Below the pieces are notes generated by a model, which had not been told where the DNA came from, did no database searches, and saw only the letters and a program-made list of their open reading frames with translations. DNA of 64,000 nucleotides from Erinaceus europaeus (taxonomy: Eukaryota; Chordata; Mammalia; Eulipotyphla; Erinaceidae), in contig NC_080171.1 of assembly GCF_950295315.1 (NCBI RefSeq), positions 29,642,682 through 29,706,681 on the forward strand, in the 5' to 3' direction. The translations under genes were made by a program, and so were the position numbers. This document shows, piece after piece, positions 51,998-63,655 of this stretch; within the stretch, counting starts at the first letter, position 1; the number at the start of each line of letters is the position of its first letter.

Positions 51998-52571
51998 TTT
52001 TTTTAAGTTTCTTCTACGAATTGTTTAAAATATCTCCATCCTCTACCTCTGTGTAATAAAGAAGGAAAAAGTAAAAGGGAAAGAAAACCTCCCAAGTTTC
52101 CTATCTTCTGTGACTTTTTAAAAATTATTATTATCAAGAATGAGATCACCAACAAAGCAACTCAACTGAGCATGAGTTTTATTGTACTCAGATGGATCTG
52201 ATTCATTTTAAGGTCTTTTTCTTTGGTCCACTCATAGCACATCATGCTTTACTTAGAGTATGTGTTTTGTGAAGCTATATCCATAACAGCTTCCCAAAGA
52301 AGTTGGCAAGCCTTTGCTGAATCATTAATTTAGATTTTAGATATTTAGATAATGCAAACATGTAGTTAAAAGGTTAAGTATTACCATTAGTCATATAATA
52401 GGAACCAGAAGTCACCTACCCTGGCCTTCCCTACTCTTCCACTCGCCTTCTATTCCTCGGGTATACTATTTTCACTTCTTTCATGGTTTCCTTTCCTGTT
52501 CACCTTCATTTATCTAAATAATTTCCTTCAATGTCAATTTCTGGATATATATATATATATACATACATATA
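51998..52571. other. Unassigned AT-rich sequence
   Basis: A (TA)n patch at 52546-52570. No gene recognised. Confidence 0.4.
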
Positions 52572-52708
52572 TAACTGTTTTTTTTCTTTTCTTTTCTTTT
52601 CTTTTCTTTTCTTTTCTTTTTTTTAGAAAGATAGACACCTGCAGACCTGCTTCACCGCTTGTGAAGTGACTCCCCTGCAGGTGGGGAGCCGGGGGCTTGA
52701 ACCGGGAT
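52572..52708 (-). mobile_element. SINE ERI-A fragment with (TTTTC)n
   Basis: A run of TTTTC units (52580-52622), then GAAAGATAGACACCTGCAGA to GGGGCTTGAACCGGGATTCC. The head is missing: the next SINE begins there. Confidence 0.88.
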
Positions 52709-52882
52709 TCCTTTTTTTTTTTATTTTAAAGATTTTTATTTATTTATTTATTAATGAGAAACATAGGAGGAGAAAGAAAGAGCCAGACATCACTCTGGTA
52801 CATGTGCTGCTGGGGATTGAACTGAGGACCTCATGCTTGAGAGTCTGATGCTTTATCCACTGAGCCAACTTCCGTACCACAA
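52709..52882 (-). mobile_element. SINE ERI-C
   Basis: T run, TTTATTTATTTATTAATGAG, AGAGCCAGACATCACTCTGG, GGGATTGAACTGAGGACCTC and CACTGAGCCAACTTCCGTAC. Confidence 0.92.
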
Positions 52883-52960
52883 TATAATTTTTATTGCCTT
52901 TTTATTTTGCCTCCTGGGGATTTTCACCTGCATAATGTCACTACTTCTGATGGACTTATT

Positions 52961-53308
52961 CTTTTTTTTGCCTCCAGGGTTATTGCTGGGGCTCAGTGCC
53001 TGTACCATGAATCTACTGCTCCTAGAGGCCATTTTTTTCCCCTTTTGTTGCCCTTGTTGTTGTAGCCTTGTTGTGGTTATTATTGTTGTTGATGATGTTG
53101 TTCATTGTTGGATAGGACAGAGAGAAATTGTGAGAGGGGAAGACAGAGAGGGGGAGAGAAAGATAGACACCCGCAGACCTGCTTCACCGCCTGTGAAGCG
53201 ACTTCCCCTCAGGTGGCAAGCCGGGGGCTCTAACTGAGATCCTTATGCTGGTCCCTGTGCTTTGCAGCCATGTGCACTTAACCCGCTGTGCTACCACCCG
53301 ACCCCCCA
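52961..53308 (-). mobile_element. SINE ERI-A, long form, full length
   Basis: GCCTCCAGGGTTATTGCTGG, CATGAATCTACTGCTCCTAG, GATAGGACAGAGAGAAATTG, GCTACCACCCGACCCCCC. ATGGACTTATT is duplicated at 52950-52960 and 53309-53319. Confidence 0.94.
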
Positions 53309-53332
53309 ATGGACTTATTTTTTCCTTTCCAA

Positions 53333-53398
53333 TTTCAGATAGAGGAAAGACATCACAACTCTGCTCCACCATTTGTGCAGCTTCTCCTATGGAGTCCG
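53333..53398 (-). mobile_element. SINE ERI-B fragment
   Basis: CAGATAGAGGAAAGACATCA and TGTGCAGCTTCTCCTATGG. Confidence 0.5.
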
Positions 53399-54750
53399 CT
53401 CATGATTAAGTTTGTATTCTGCTGGGTGAGTTATCTCAGTGCTTCAAAACATTAGCTCAGCTAAGTCATGCCGACCACCTCCCTATCATGTTAGCTTCCT
53501 ACGATAGGGTGTTTTCCTTTCTTAGTGTAGTAGAAGGAGAGGGACCATACTCCACAGTCAGAAACTTGATATCCTTTTGTTTTTAAAGTCACCTTCATCA
53601 ACATGTGGCTGCCAAGTTCCTCCTGGAACAGAGGACTAGATGTGATGGACATGGCAGGGAAGCTGGTGGTAGTGGGGGTGGAGCTGTCAGAGAGTAAAGC
53701 AATGTTGGATAGTGGGCCCACTGTCCGGGAAGTCCAGGTCATTATTTCCATGAGGTCCGAGTGGGTCGACCCCAGGCTCTCCCCTCTCCAGGTCGAGAAA
53801 ATGGCAGGTCCTCTCCCGACCTCGTGAACTAATGACGGATGGCTTCTCCCGTTGGGGGCTACCTTTCTGTACATGTCCCTTCTCTCCCCTTAAACAAAGT
53901 CCATGAATTACTGTACATTGTGTGTGGCCAAATTTGAAAACCACTGCAAACTTCTGTTACTCAACTGCCCCCCTTCTCTGAAGTGCTTGTAATTTACCCC
54001 CCGGGGAAAATTGCATTGTGAGCTTGTGATCAAACCTTGTATGGTAATCTTTCACTTGGGATCAAATAGTTTGTAGGTCAAAATGTGACTATGCATTGTG
54101 TTGCTTTGTGTTTGGGTTAATTATTACCTTAACCTTCTCCCTGTGCAATGGGCATATCTGTTGCCCTACTGAGGCTCTCCCAGAGCTGACTGCTTGTCTC
54201 TCTGAACACTTACCCTTGCCACAGGGAGCCACCCCAGGACTCCCAGGGGCTGATCTGACCTTTGCCGCCAGTGGCCTGGGGGACCTGGAGTGAAGGTAGA
54301 AAGTATCTCAAGTGGGAGGGGTGTAAAACGGCACCAAGTAAGGAGAGAATTGCAGAGGGTCGTGATATAGGTGCCATTAGTAATGCTGCTAATGTGGTGG
54401 GAGTGAAAAACATACTTGGAGTGGACCTAAGAAGAGAGAAGATTGGAGGAAGATAGCTTCTAAGATGGTTTTTGTATCCCTTTTGTACAGAGAAATGGAG
54501 GAAGAGGAGAGGGCTGAAGGAGGAAGGGGAATGCCCACGAGTTTCCAGATTGATGAGTGGTCCAAATAGAGGGGGAAAGTGAGGATGCAGAAGGGGAAAG
54601 AACCTTGGAGCTTTATAACTAGAAAGCAGCTGAAAGTAGTGACCCTCCCATCACCTTTAGTCACGGGGAGGAAGAGCACTGATCCCTTCAGGCTGCTCCT
54701 GGAACACTAAGTGAGACTAGGAGCTGAGAGAGAGGACCCTGGCAGGTTGA
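53399..54750. other. Repeat-free block with open frames, function unknown
   Basis: About 1.35 kb with no repeat I recognise. Frames of 74 and 127 codons overlap on opposite strands (53491-53874). Near 54220 TTGCCACAGGGAGCC and 54293 GAAGGTAGAAAG look like splice acceptor and donor around ~75 bp, but the enclosed frame hits a stop (TGA at 54291) and shows no known motif. I do not call a gene. Confidence 0.35.
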
Positions 54751-55460
54751 AGAAGTGTGTTTAAGTTTTTTTTTTTTTTTTTTAATATTATGGTTTTGAA
54801 AAAAAAATTTTTTTTACAGCTGCTTCAGAGGGGCTTGGGGGAGGGAACACAGGTGTCAGACTCACTGTATTTAATAGGAAGTCCAGTTACAAACTCCTTA
54901 AAATTCCAGTGCTAACTCTCTTTTTCTGTCTGTCAGGGTCTCAGCAAATAGACTCTCAATAAATATTTGCTCAGCTGAAGTGAATTTCCTTCATGGTCAG
55001 AGTCTGTTTTTTCCAATGCCCATCCCACCCCCCATTTTTAAAATGTGTGCATGATAAAGTTAGTATAAAAGCTGTGTGTTTTATACCAACTGTGTGCACA
55101 CCTCCTCATGGTGTGTGTTACTCCCATCACGTCCACTAACCAAGGACAAAAAATCTCCAGCAGAGTCTGTTGAGTTTCTCCTCACCACTATTTTGGTCAT
55201 TGCAGTTCTGTAGTCAAAGTCTCAGGGTTTGCTTTCGTTTGACATTTTATGTTCCTTTCTTTGTTTGTTTCTCCTTTTTAAAGTTGAGGAAATGCAGATT
55301 TATAAGACTGTGTCATTTCAGCTATAATACATAGGTACAGAGACATATCCCCCCCTCCATGTATTATTATACCTTATCCTCCTCCAAACTGTTACTCTCC
55401 CTTCACTGTGGCCACTGTCTTCCTTTAACCTTTTTCTTTTGACCCTGCAATAACTTCAGA

Positions 55461-55462
<2 letters not shown>
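54751..55462. other. Poly-T, possible L2 end, unassigned
   Basis: T/A runs at 54764-54816. TCTCAATAAATATTTGCTCAGC near 54955 recalls the end of ancient L2. A minus-strand T-rich repeat-like stretch lies at 55250-55450. No gene. Confidence 0.35.

Positions 55463-55494
<32 letters not shown>
55463..55494. repeat. (TG)n microsatellite
   Basis: About 15 TG units. Confidence 0.95.
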
Positions 55495-55496
<2 letters not shown>

Positions 55497-55533
55497 TTTG
55501 CACCAGGGTTATCACTGGGGCTTAGTGGTCTTT
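55495..55533 (-). mobile_element. SINE 3' module, split by the full-length L1 (left part)
   Basis: TTTGCACCAGGGTTATCACTGGGGCTTAGTGGTC is the reverse of the SINE 3' module. The last 15 bases (55519-55533) are the L1 target duplication, repeated at 61322-61336 where the SINE continues. Confidence 0.8.
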
Positions 55534-55784
55534 TTTTTTTTTAAATAATTTATTTCTTTATTGGGGAATTAATGTTTTACATTCAACAGTAAATACAATA
55601 GTTTGTACATGCATAACGTTTCCCAGGTTCCCATTTAACAATACAACCCCCACTATGTCATTCATCATCTTTCATGGACCTGTATTCTCCCCACTCACCC
55701 ACCCACCCCAGAGTCTTTTACTTTGGTGCAATACTCCAATTCCATTTCAGGTTCAACTTGTGTTTTCTTTTCTAATCTTGTTTT
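55534..55784 (-). other. L1 3' UTR and poly(A) tail
   Basis: The minus strand reads from the ORF2 end through CACCAAAGTAAAAGACTCTG and GTTATGCATGTACAAACTAT to CCCCAATAAAGAAATAAATT, then an A tail. Confidence 0.9.
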
Positions 55785-58700
55785 TCAACTTCGGCCTGAG
55801 GGTGAGATGATCCCATATTCATCCTTCTGTTTCTGACTTATTTCACTCAACATGATTTTTTCAAGGTCCATCCAAGATCGGCTGAAAACGGTGAAGTCAC
55901 CATTTTTTTACTGCTGAGTAGTATTCCATTGTGTATATATACCACAACTTGCTCAGCCATTCATCTGTTGTTGGACACCTGGGTTGCTTCCAGGTTTTGG
56001 CTATTACAGATTGTGCTGCCAAGAACATATGTGTACACAGATCTTTTTGGATGGATGTGTTGGGTTCCTTAGGATATATCCCCAGGAGGGGAATTGCAGG
56101 GTCATAGGGTAGGTCCATTTCTAGCCTTCTGAGAGTTCTCCAGACTGTTCTCCACAGAGGTTGGACCAATTGACATTCCCACCAGCAGTGCAAGAGGGTT
56201 CCTTTGACCCCACAACCTCTCCAGCATTTGCTGCTGTTACCTTTTCTGATGTATGAAATTCTCACAGGAGTGAAGTGATATCTCATTGTTGTCTTGATTT
56301 GCATTTCTTTGACAATCAGAGACTTGGAGCATTTTTTCATGTGTTTCTCGGCCTTTTGGATCTCTTCTGTGGTGAATATTCTGTCCAAGGCCTCCCCCCA
56401 TTTTTGGATGGGGTTATTTGTTGTCTTGTTGTTGAGTCTGGCAAGCTCTTTATATATGTTGGTTATTAAACTCTTATCTGATGTATGGCATGTAAAGATC
56501 TTCTCCCATTCTGTGAGGGGTCTGTTGGTTTGGGGAGTGGTTTCTTTTGCTGTGAAGAAGCTTTTTAATTTGATGTAGTCCCATAGGTTTATACTTGCCT
56601 TAGTCTTCCTTGTAATTGGATTCGTTTCATTGAAAATGTCTTTAAAATTTATGCAGAAAAAAGTTCTGCCAATATTTTCCTCTAAGTATCTGATAGTTTG
56701 TGGTCTAACATCCAAGTCCTTGATCCACTTGGAATTTACTTTTGTATTTGGTGAAATACAGTGATTCAATTTCATTCTTCTGCATGTTTCAACCCATTGT
56801 TTCAAACACCATTTGTTGAAGAGACTCTGCTTTCCCCATGTAATAGTCTGGGCCCCTTTGTCAAAGATTAGATGTTCATAGGTGTGGGGCCTCATTTCTG
56901 GGCTCTCAATTCTATTCCACTGGTCAGTGTGTCTGTTCATGTTCCAGTACCAAGCAGTTTTGATGACAATGGCCCTATAATACAGTTTGAGATCTGGGAG
57001 TGTGATGCCTCCGGTTCTGTTCTTTTTTCTCAAGATTGTTTTGGTAATTCTAGGTCTTTTCTGGTTCCTGATAAACATTTGTAGCATTTTTTCTATTCTC
57101 CTAAAAAATGTGCTTGGGATCTTGATGGGGATAGCATTAAATTTGTAGATGGCTCTGGGTAATATATTCATTTTGATGATGTGAATTCTTCCAACCCATG
57201 AACATGGAATATCTTTCCACTTCTTTGTGTCTTTTTCAATTTCTTTGAGTAGTGACTCATAATTTTCAGTATACAAGTCTTGCACTTCTTTGGTTAGGTT
57301 TACTCCTAGATATTTTATTGTTTTTGTTGCTATAGAAAAAGGAACTGATTTCTGGATTTCAATTTCTTCTAACTTAGTGTTTGCATAGAGGAATGCTACT
57401 GACTTTTGAATGTTAATTTTGTAGCCTGACACCTTACTGTATTGCCTGATGATTTCCAAAAGCTTCTTGCTGGATTCCTTAGGTTTTTCCATGTATACTA
57501 TCATGTCATCTGCAAATAAGGATAGTTTGACTTCTTCTCTTCCAATCTGTATGCCTTTAATTCCTTGCTCCTGCCTGATTGCTATGGCAAGAACTTCCAA
57601 CACTATGTTGAATAGTAATGGTGATAGTGGGCAGCCCTGTCTAGTACCTGATCTGAGGGGAAATGCTTCCAGTTTTTGACCATTGAGTATGATGTAGGTT
57701 TGCTATATATAGACTCCACTATCTTCAGGAATTTTCCATCTATTCCCATTTTTTGTAGTGTTTTGATCATAAAGGGATGTTGTATTTTGTCAAAGGCTTT
57801 CTCTGCATCTATTGATATGACCATGTGGTTTTTGGTCTTGCTTTTGTTGATGTGGTGGATCACATTGATTGATTTACGTATATTAAACCAACCTTGCATG
57901 CCTGGGATAAACCCCACTTGGTCATGATGAACAATCTTTTTGATATACTGCTGTATCCGGTTGCCTAGAATTTTGTTCAATATTTTCGCATCTATGTTCA
58001 TCAGAGATATTGGTCTGTAGTTTTCTTTTTTGGTTGTGTCCCTGTCTGCTTTTGGTATCAGGGTGATGTTGGCTTCATAGAAGCTGGCAGGGAGTATTCC
58101 AGTGTCTTCAATCTTCTGGAAGACTTTTAAAAGTAGAGGTATTAGTTCTTCTTTGAAAGTTTTGTAGAATTCATTTGTAAAACCATCTGGTCCAGGACTT
58201 TTATTTTTGGGAAGATTTTTGATAACTGTTTCAATTTCATTAGCTGTGATGGGCCTGTTCATGTTATCCACTTCCTCTTTACTTAGTTTTGGAAGTTGGT
58301 AGGTATCCAGGAAATCATTCATTTCTTCCAGGTTCTCTAGCTTGGTGGCATATAGTTGTTCGTAGAAGCCACACATGATATGTTGAATTTCTGCAGTGTC
58401 TGTTGTGATATCTCCTCTTTTGTCGATTTTGTTTACTCTTTCGAAGAACCAACATCAACTTTCGTTGATCTTTTGTATGGTTTTCCTATTCTGAATGTTA
58501 TTTATTTCTGCCCTAACTTTAGTGATTTCTGTCCTTCTGGTTGCTTTAGGATTCCTTTGTTGTTCTTCTTCTAGGTCTTTAAGATGTGCAATCAGGCTGT
58601 TTATTTGTGCCTTTTCTTGTTTCCTAATTGTGCTTGTATAGCTATGAACTTCCCTCTTAGGACTGCTTTAGCTGTGTCCCAAATATTTTGATAGCTTGTG

Positions 58701-59539
58701 TCTTCATTTTCATTGAACTCTCAAAACATTTTGATTTCTTCCTTGATTTCCTCTTTGACCCAGAAGTTGTTAAGAAGTGTACTGTTGAGCTTCCACATTT
58801 TGGGACTGTTACTAATCTTTTGTTGATTGTTAAGTGTTAGTTTAATTCCACTGTGGTCTGATAAGATGCTTGGGATGATTTCAGTGCTATTGAATTGGCT
58901 GATGCTGTCTTTGTGGCCTAACATATGGTCTGTCCTTGAGAATGATCCATGTGGATTTGAGTAAAATGTGTATTCCAGTTTCTTGGGATGAATGACTCTG
59001 AAAATGTCCAATAGTTCTAGTTTATCTATCTCTTCATTTAGCTCCCTTATGTCTTTACTGATTTTCTTCCTGGATGATCTGTCAAGTTGAGATAGTGGGG
59101 TGTTGAAGTCCCCTACTATGATTGTGTTACTGTTAATATATTGCTGTAGCTCTTTCAGTAGAAGTTTGATGTATTTAGATGGCTTCTCATTGGGTGCATA
59201 GATATTAATAATTGTTAAGTCCTCTTGATTGACTGATCCTCTGAGCATTAAGTAGTGTCCATTCCTATCTTTTTTAATCTTATCTATTTTAAAGTCTATC
59301 ATGTCAGATATGAGAATAGCTGTTCCTGCCCTTTTTTGTGGGCCATTGGCTTGTATGATAGTTTTCTATCCTTTCACTTTAAGTCTGTGTTCGTCTTGTT
59401 GAGTTAGGTGAGTTTCCTGTAGACAACATATTGTTGGGTTGTGTTTTCTGATCCATCTTCCTACTCTGTGTCTTTTAATAGGTGAATTCAGGCCATTGAC
59501 ATTTATTGATATCAAAGATTGAAGATATTTTAACGCCAT
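55785..59539 (-). pseudogene. L1 ORF2 (endonuclease-reverse transcriptase), broken
   Basis: Start chosen at the ATG at 59539 (reading MALKYLQSL), in frame with the endonuclease. ORF2p nicks DNA and reverse-transcribes L1 and SINE RNA at the nick. Visible parts: APE-type endonuclease to about 58721 (INIYAPNEKPSKYIK, TIIVGDFNTPLS, ILSDHSGIKLTL); RT start ([59 protein letters not shown]) at 58376-57690; RT core with FADDMIVY and the C-terminal Cys-rich part ([18 protein letters not shown]) at 57603-55897. Breaks: TAG for Trp at codon 58 (59366-59368), a frameshift between 58721 and 58457, TGA at 58455-58457, a frameshift near 57710, and an extra A in a homopolymer near 55905 that ends the last frame early. 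Confidence 0.93.
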
Positions 59540-59595
59540 TCTTGAAGAGTTTTAGAGTATTTTGATATATGTCCTATTTGTGGTGGTCTGGTTGT

Positions 59596-60569
59596 TTATA
59601 GGAGACCTTTCAGAACTTCTTTCAGGGCAGGCTTGGTGATGGTTGCTTCCTTCAACTGTTGCTTGTCTGAGAAGGTTTTGATGCTTCCATCTAGTCTGAA
59701 TGACAGTCTAGCAGGATATAATATTCTTGGCTGAAAGCCTTTCTCATTGAGCACTCGATAGATATCTTGCCATTCTCTTCTGGCCTGTAGTGTTTGTATG
59801 GAGAAATCTGCTGCTAATCTTATGGGTTTTCCTTTGTAGGTGACTCTTTGTTTTTCTCTTGCAGCCTTGAGGATCCTTTCTTTATCCTTATTCCTTTCCA
59901 TTCTAAGTATGACATGTCTTGGTGTCTTTAGGTCTGGGATAATTCTGTTTGGGACCCTCTGGGCTTCTTGAATCTTTAACTCTTTGGTGTTGTATAGACT
60001 AGAGAAATTTTCAGCTATTATGGCCTGGAGAATGCTTTCTTCCTCTCCTTCTCTTTCTTCCTCTGGTAAGCCAATAATGAGTATATTGTTTCTTTTAAAG
60101 TCATCCCATAGGACTCTGTTGTTGTTTTCAGCATCTCTTAATCTCTTTTTGAAATCTCTTACTTCTTTTTTAGTTGTCTCTAATTCATCCTCAATCTTGC
60201 TAATTCTGTCTTAGCCTCATAGATTCTATTCTCTCTGCCCTCTACTGCTTTCTGGAGTTCATCTATTTTGTTGCCCTGCTCTGATACTGTTTTAGCTTGT
60301 TCAGCTAGTTGCCTTCTTAGCTCAGCGATTTCAGCTTTCAGCTCTCTAATAACCATGAGATAATTAGAATTTTCTTCCATATTCTCATTTGTTGTTCCTG
60401 CATTTCTGATTATAATTTTTTCAAATTCTTTACTCACTCCTGTTATGATTTCCTTAGCTAATGTTTGGATGTTGAACTCGTTGTTTTGTGCTTCACCCTC
60501 TGGAGGACTTTTAGCTGGACTCTTGTCCTGGTTCGAGTCTCCAATGTTTTTTCTTGTTGTTTTAACCAT
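59596..60569 (-). pseudogene. L1 ORF1 (RNA-binding chaperone), frameshifted
   Basis: The ATG at 60569 opens a 129-codon frame with an N-terminal basic region (MVKTTRKNIGDSNQ) and a coiled coil (LMVIRELKAEIAELRRQLAE). A net frameshift between about 60250 and 60190 moves the rest to another frame. There the RNA-recognition region and C-terminal domain are visible, ending at 59596 (RMERNKDKERILKAAREK, ARREWQDIYRVLNEKGFQ, RLSFRLDGSIKTF). Total length would be about 325 codons, normal for mammalian ORF1p, which trimerises through its coiled coil and binds L1 RNA. Confidence 0.92.
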
Positions 60570-61321
60570 TTTATATATTATGTTATGAGTTCCCTTTATC
60601 AGTACTTTTCAAATTATTGATCACTATTGCCTGGATTGACTTGTGTCTAAGTAATTTAATTAAAGGGTTTACCGTGGTGGAAGTTAACAGTTTTTTCAAT
60701 CCCTGAGTTGGAGCTCAGTGGTGTAAAAGCCTCTTTTTTTTTCTTCCCTGTAGGCTATGGGAGCCTGAGGGATTTTAAACTATCAATAGGCTTCTTAGCT
60801 TAATCACTGACTCCTGACCAAGAGATAAAGCAGGGTGTGGCAGAGTTAATCCAGTGGTTATGCAAAGAGACTTTCACAGCCCCTCAGCTATGCCACCGAG
60901 GTATAGGTCTTCTCCTGACTTTCCCGGTTAGATCTCTGTCTCCTGGTGTCCCTCCCTGTCGCTGCTCCAGATTCTGAGGGTAGTAGCAATGGAGACTCAG
61001 AGTTGCACTTGGTGAGTCTCTGGGGAGTCCTTTCCTCCCTTCAGCTGTCCCCTTGTTGTGGAGCAGACTAGAGGTGGTGTCTCCACTGATAAACTGTTGA
61101 ACTGTTAGCAGTCACTTAATCTCTCCTTAGGCCCCTCTCTCCTCTCTGTCACCAGCCACGTGTGTTTGTACTCACGGGTGATTTACTGGGTTCCTGTGGT
61201 CATTCTAGTCCTGTCTTGTTTCGGTCCAGGTGGTCTCCTTTGGTATTCCTAGTTGATCCGGGAGAGGAGAGGAGATAAATCGATCTGCTGCTCGTAGCTC
61301 TGCCTCTGGAAGTCGAATGTT
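60570..61321 (-). promoter_or_regulatory. L1 5' UTR
   Basis: About 750 bp upstream of ORF1 on the minus strand, moderately GC-rich and not matching the ORFs. Its 5' end (GCCAACATTCGACTTCCAG) abuts the target duplication, so the 5' UTR is probably complete or nearly so. No specific promoter motif can be assigned by eye. Confidence 0.7.
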
Positions 61322-61336
61322 GGCTTAGTGGTCTTT

Positions 61337-61515
61337 ATTATATATTTTTCTTTGATAGAAGGAGAGAGAGAGAGAGAGGGATAGAGTGAGGGAGAGAGAG
61401 ATAGAGAGACAGAGAGGAGAGACACTTGTAGCAATGCTCCAGCACTTGTGAAGTTCTCCCCCTAGCAGGTGGGAACTAGAAACTTAAACCCTGCTCCTTG
61501 TGCATAGTGAAACAT
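61337..61515 (-). mobile_element. SINE ERI-B, right part after L1 insertion
   Basis: TTTTTCTTTGATAGAAGGAG, a GA-rich tract, GCAATGCTCCAGCACTTGTG, GAAACTTAAACCCTGCTCC and TGCATAGTGAAACATGT. It continues the SINE begun at 55495. The 5' head is missing and another SINE starts directly. Confidence 0.85.
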
Positions 61516-61517
61516 GT

Positions 61518-61690
61518 ACTGCAGGTGTCTCTGTCTCTCTCCCTTTCAGTTTCCCCCTCGCCTCTCAATTTCTCTCTGTCCTATCAAATAAATTTAGAAT
61601 AAAAGAGAAAAAATATGGCTGCTAGGAGCAATGGATTTGTTGTGCAGGCACTTATCCCCAGAGATAATCCTCGTGGCAACAAACAAAGAA
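61518..61690 (+). mobile_element. SINE ERI-B 3' half
   Basis: CTGCAGGTGTCTCTGTCTCT, CTGTCCTATCAAATAAATTT and the 3' module (TGTGCAGGCACTTATCCCC). Lacks its head. It sits head to head with the preceding minus-strand SINE. Confidence 0.8.
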
Positions 61691-62779
61691 ATAAACAAAA
61701 CTGGGATCCTGGTTTTCCAGGTCTAATATTGTTGACAAGAATCATTTATAAAGGAATTTACTGAGAGATATAACTTGTTGCATGATGTGAACTTTAAATT
61801 TTTTGGCTATGCAATTCACAGTTCTATTTTTAATGAGTAAAATTTATTTTCTAGAACTGTTTTAGGTTCATGACAAAACTAATGGAGCATGCAGAAAATT
61901 GCAGTGTCTCCTCTGCCTCTCTTCACTGTCCACTCTCAGCATCCTAGCAGCTTTTAATTTATTCAATAATATTTTTGGTATGAAGAGACTATTTGTTGGG
62001 GCATGGGATTGGTTGCAGGACTATAAGTTTGCATCAAGCCTGGCGTGAATCAAAAACAGAATCTACATTTGGGCACAGTTACATAACAAGGTTGTTTAGT
62101 ATGATGAGAGTATGTGTGTATTTGAAGCCCATGAATTCAATTGTTTAATCTGACAGGGAAAAAATAGAGAGAGGGAAAGACATAATAACATAAATGCAAG
62201 ACAATTTTATTAAAATTTTCTGTTTCAGTTGAATGAGCTTTGTCCTCTAGTTATGTGACCATTGTTTTTATCCTATCAGCAAGTGTGGAAAGTTAAAAGT
62301 CTCCACCTAACTTGGAACATTAATACAAGCTTTTGATTTAATCTATAGGTGAACCAAAGTCATTACACCAGTGCTGTAGGACAACTTGTCTCTGCTGGAC
62401 ATACTAACAGATGTCTGTCTGTCTTTGTCATGGTGAAGGTCTTCACTAGTAATTTTACACTTACAATTTTGTTTTTAATTCATGTGTGTTCCTGGTATAA
62501 AAGTTATTTGCAAATCACATAATGTCCAAATAACGTTTTTACTTTGTAATTTTCTCTTCTTTGTAATATTTATACTTCCCTTTCTCTCAATACAGAGGCT
62601 AGGGGAAAAAAACAGTCTGAATAATGGATGTGAAAGCAGGCATTCTGTTCTTGCTCCTAATTTAGTTAATGTGGATATTTTTCATCATGGGAAGGATCCA
62701 TTTTTTCACTATAGATTCATTACGAGTACATTTTAAGAAGAGAAAAAGATTCTGAATACTATCAAATATGTCTCCAGTA
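61691..62779. other. Mostly unassigned; L1 3' UTR trace
   Basis: 61815-61960 (AAATTTATTTTCTAGAACTG, TTTTAGGTTCATGACAAAAC) resembles old L1 3' UTR on the minus strand. The rest is AT-rich with no gene recognised. Confidence 0.4.
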
Positions 62780-63025
62780 GAGACTGATCAATAAAGATGA
62801 CCATATACTTTCATGTTTTGACCTATTGTATAAATTAAACACATTTTTCTCAATATTTAATCCTGCTTGCATTCCTGGAGTGAAGTCAACTAGTAATGGT
62901 GTATTATTATTATGTACTTTGAGATTTGAATTGCTTATATTTTATTTATGACCTTCACATCTATATTTATAAGTGAGGTTGGTATGCCCTTTTATCTATC
63001 TGCATGAGATTTCAAATTATTAACT
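62780..63025 (-). mobile_element. Degenerate L1 ORF2 fragment
   Basis: CTGCTTGCATTCCTGGAGTG, CACATCTATATTTATAAGTG and GAGGTTGGTATGCCC parallel the full-length L1 near 57890-58015 on the same strand, but are much changed. Confidence 0.6.
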
Positions 63026-63134
63026 GCCTTTTATCTCATCTTTTCTGTCTTGTTTTATCAAGCCCATGATTTTGATATATAAAGAGATCATTTTAATTTG
63101 ATTGTAGCTTTTCAAAAAGTCTATTTTCCATAAA

Positions 63135-63400
63135 GCTGAACATTAACATAACCTATAACTCAGCAATTCCACTATTAGTTAGAAACTCAATTTCTATTCT
63201 AAACCTATTGAATAGCCCAATGCTATTATTGTTCTGTAATAATGCACATAGGAAACACAGACAAGGATGTTCATGAGGACATTGTATATAATAGAGAAAT
63301 GGAAACAATTTTTACTACAAGCACTAATAAATATATCATATGTGCAACATTGTACCTCATCTTGAATTAATTTTAGGAACAAAAATTATGTAAAAAACAT
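63135..63400 (+). mobile_element. Degenerate L1 3' fragment
   Basis: ACTCAGCAATTCCACTATTA and AAGGATGTTCATGAGGACAT recall the plus-strand end of L1 ORF2. Very diverged. Confidence 0.5.
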
Positions 63401-63417
63401 GAAAATTTCTATATATA

Positions 63418-63655
63418 GGGTTCTGGGCAGTGGCAGAGAGCACACATTACCATGTTTGAGGACCCTGGTCCTCACTTGTGCATAAGTAGTGCTATAGGTG
63501 TTTCTCTCTCTCTCTTTCTACTTCTCTCGTGATTTGTTTGTCTCTGTCATAAAAGAAATATAAAAGTAAAAGGACACCTGGAGTGGTGTAGGCCTTCCTT
63601 ATGCAGGTATGGAGTCCCAGGGATAACTTTGGTGGCCAAAAATAAATAAACAAGT
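63418..63655 (+). mobile_element. SINE ERI-B, long form
   Basis: GTTCTGGGCAGTGGCAGAGA head, CT-rich body, CTCTGTCATAAAAGAAATAT, then the 3' module (TATGGAGTCCCAGGGATAAC) and an A-rich tail. Confidence 0.8.

Larger units (their letters stand above)
55534..61321 (-). mobile_element. Near full-length L1, mutated
   Basis: About 5.79 kb: poly(A) and 3' UTR at left, ORF2, ORF1, and a ~0.75-kb 5' UTR at right. GGCTTAGTGGTCTTT duplicates the target at 55519-55533 and 61322-61336. The layout is that of a complete element, but both ORFs carry frameshifts or stops, so it is not autonomous as sequenced. Its 3' end matches the other L1 3' ends at 27395, 41695 and 46725. Confidence 0.96.

Noticed and set aside
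53491..53944. 127-aa minus-strand and 74-aa plus-strand frames as a possible gene
   Set aside because: They overlap on opposite strands and I know no family for either. Kept only as part of an unassigned island.
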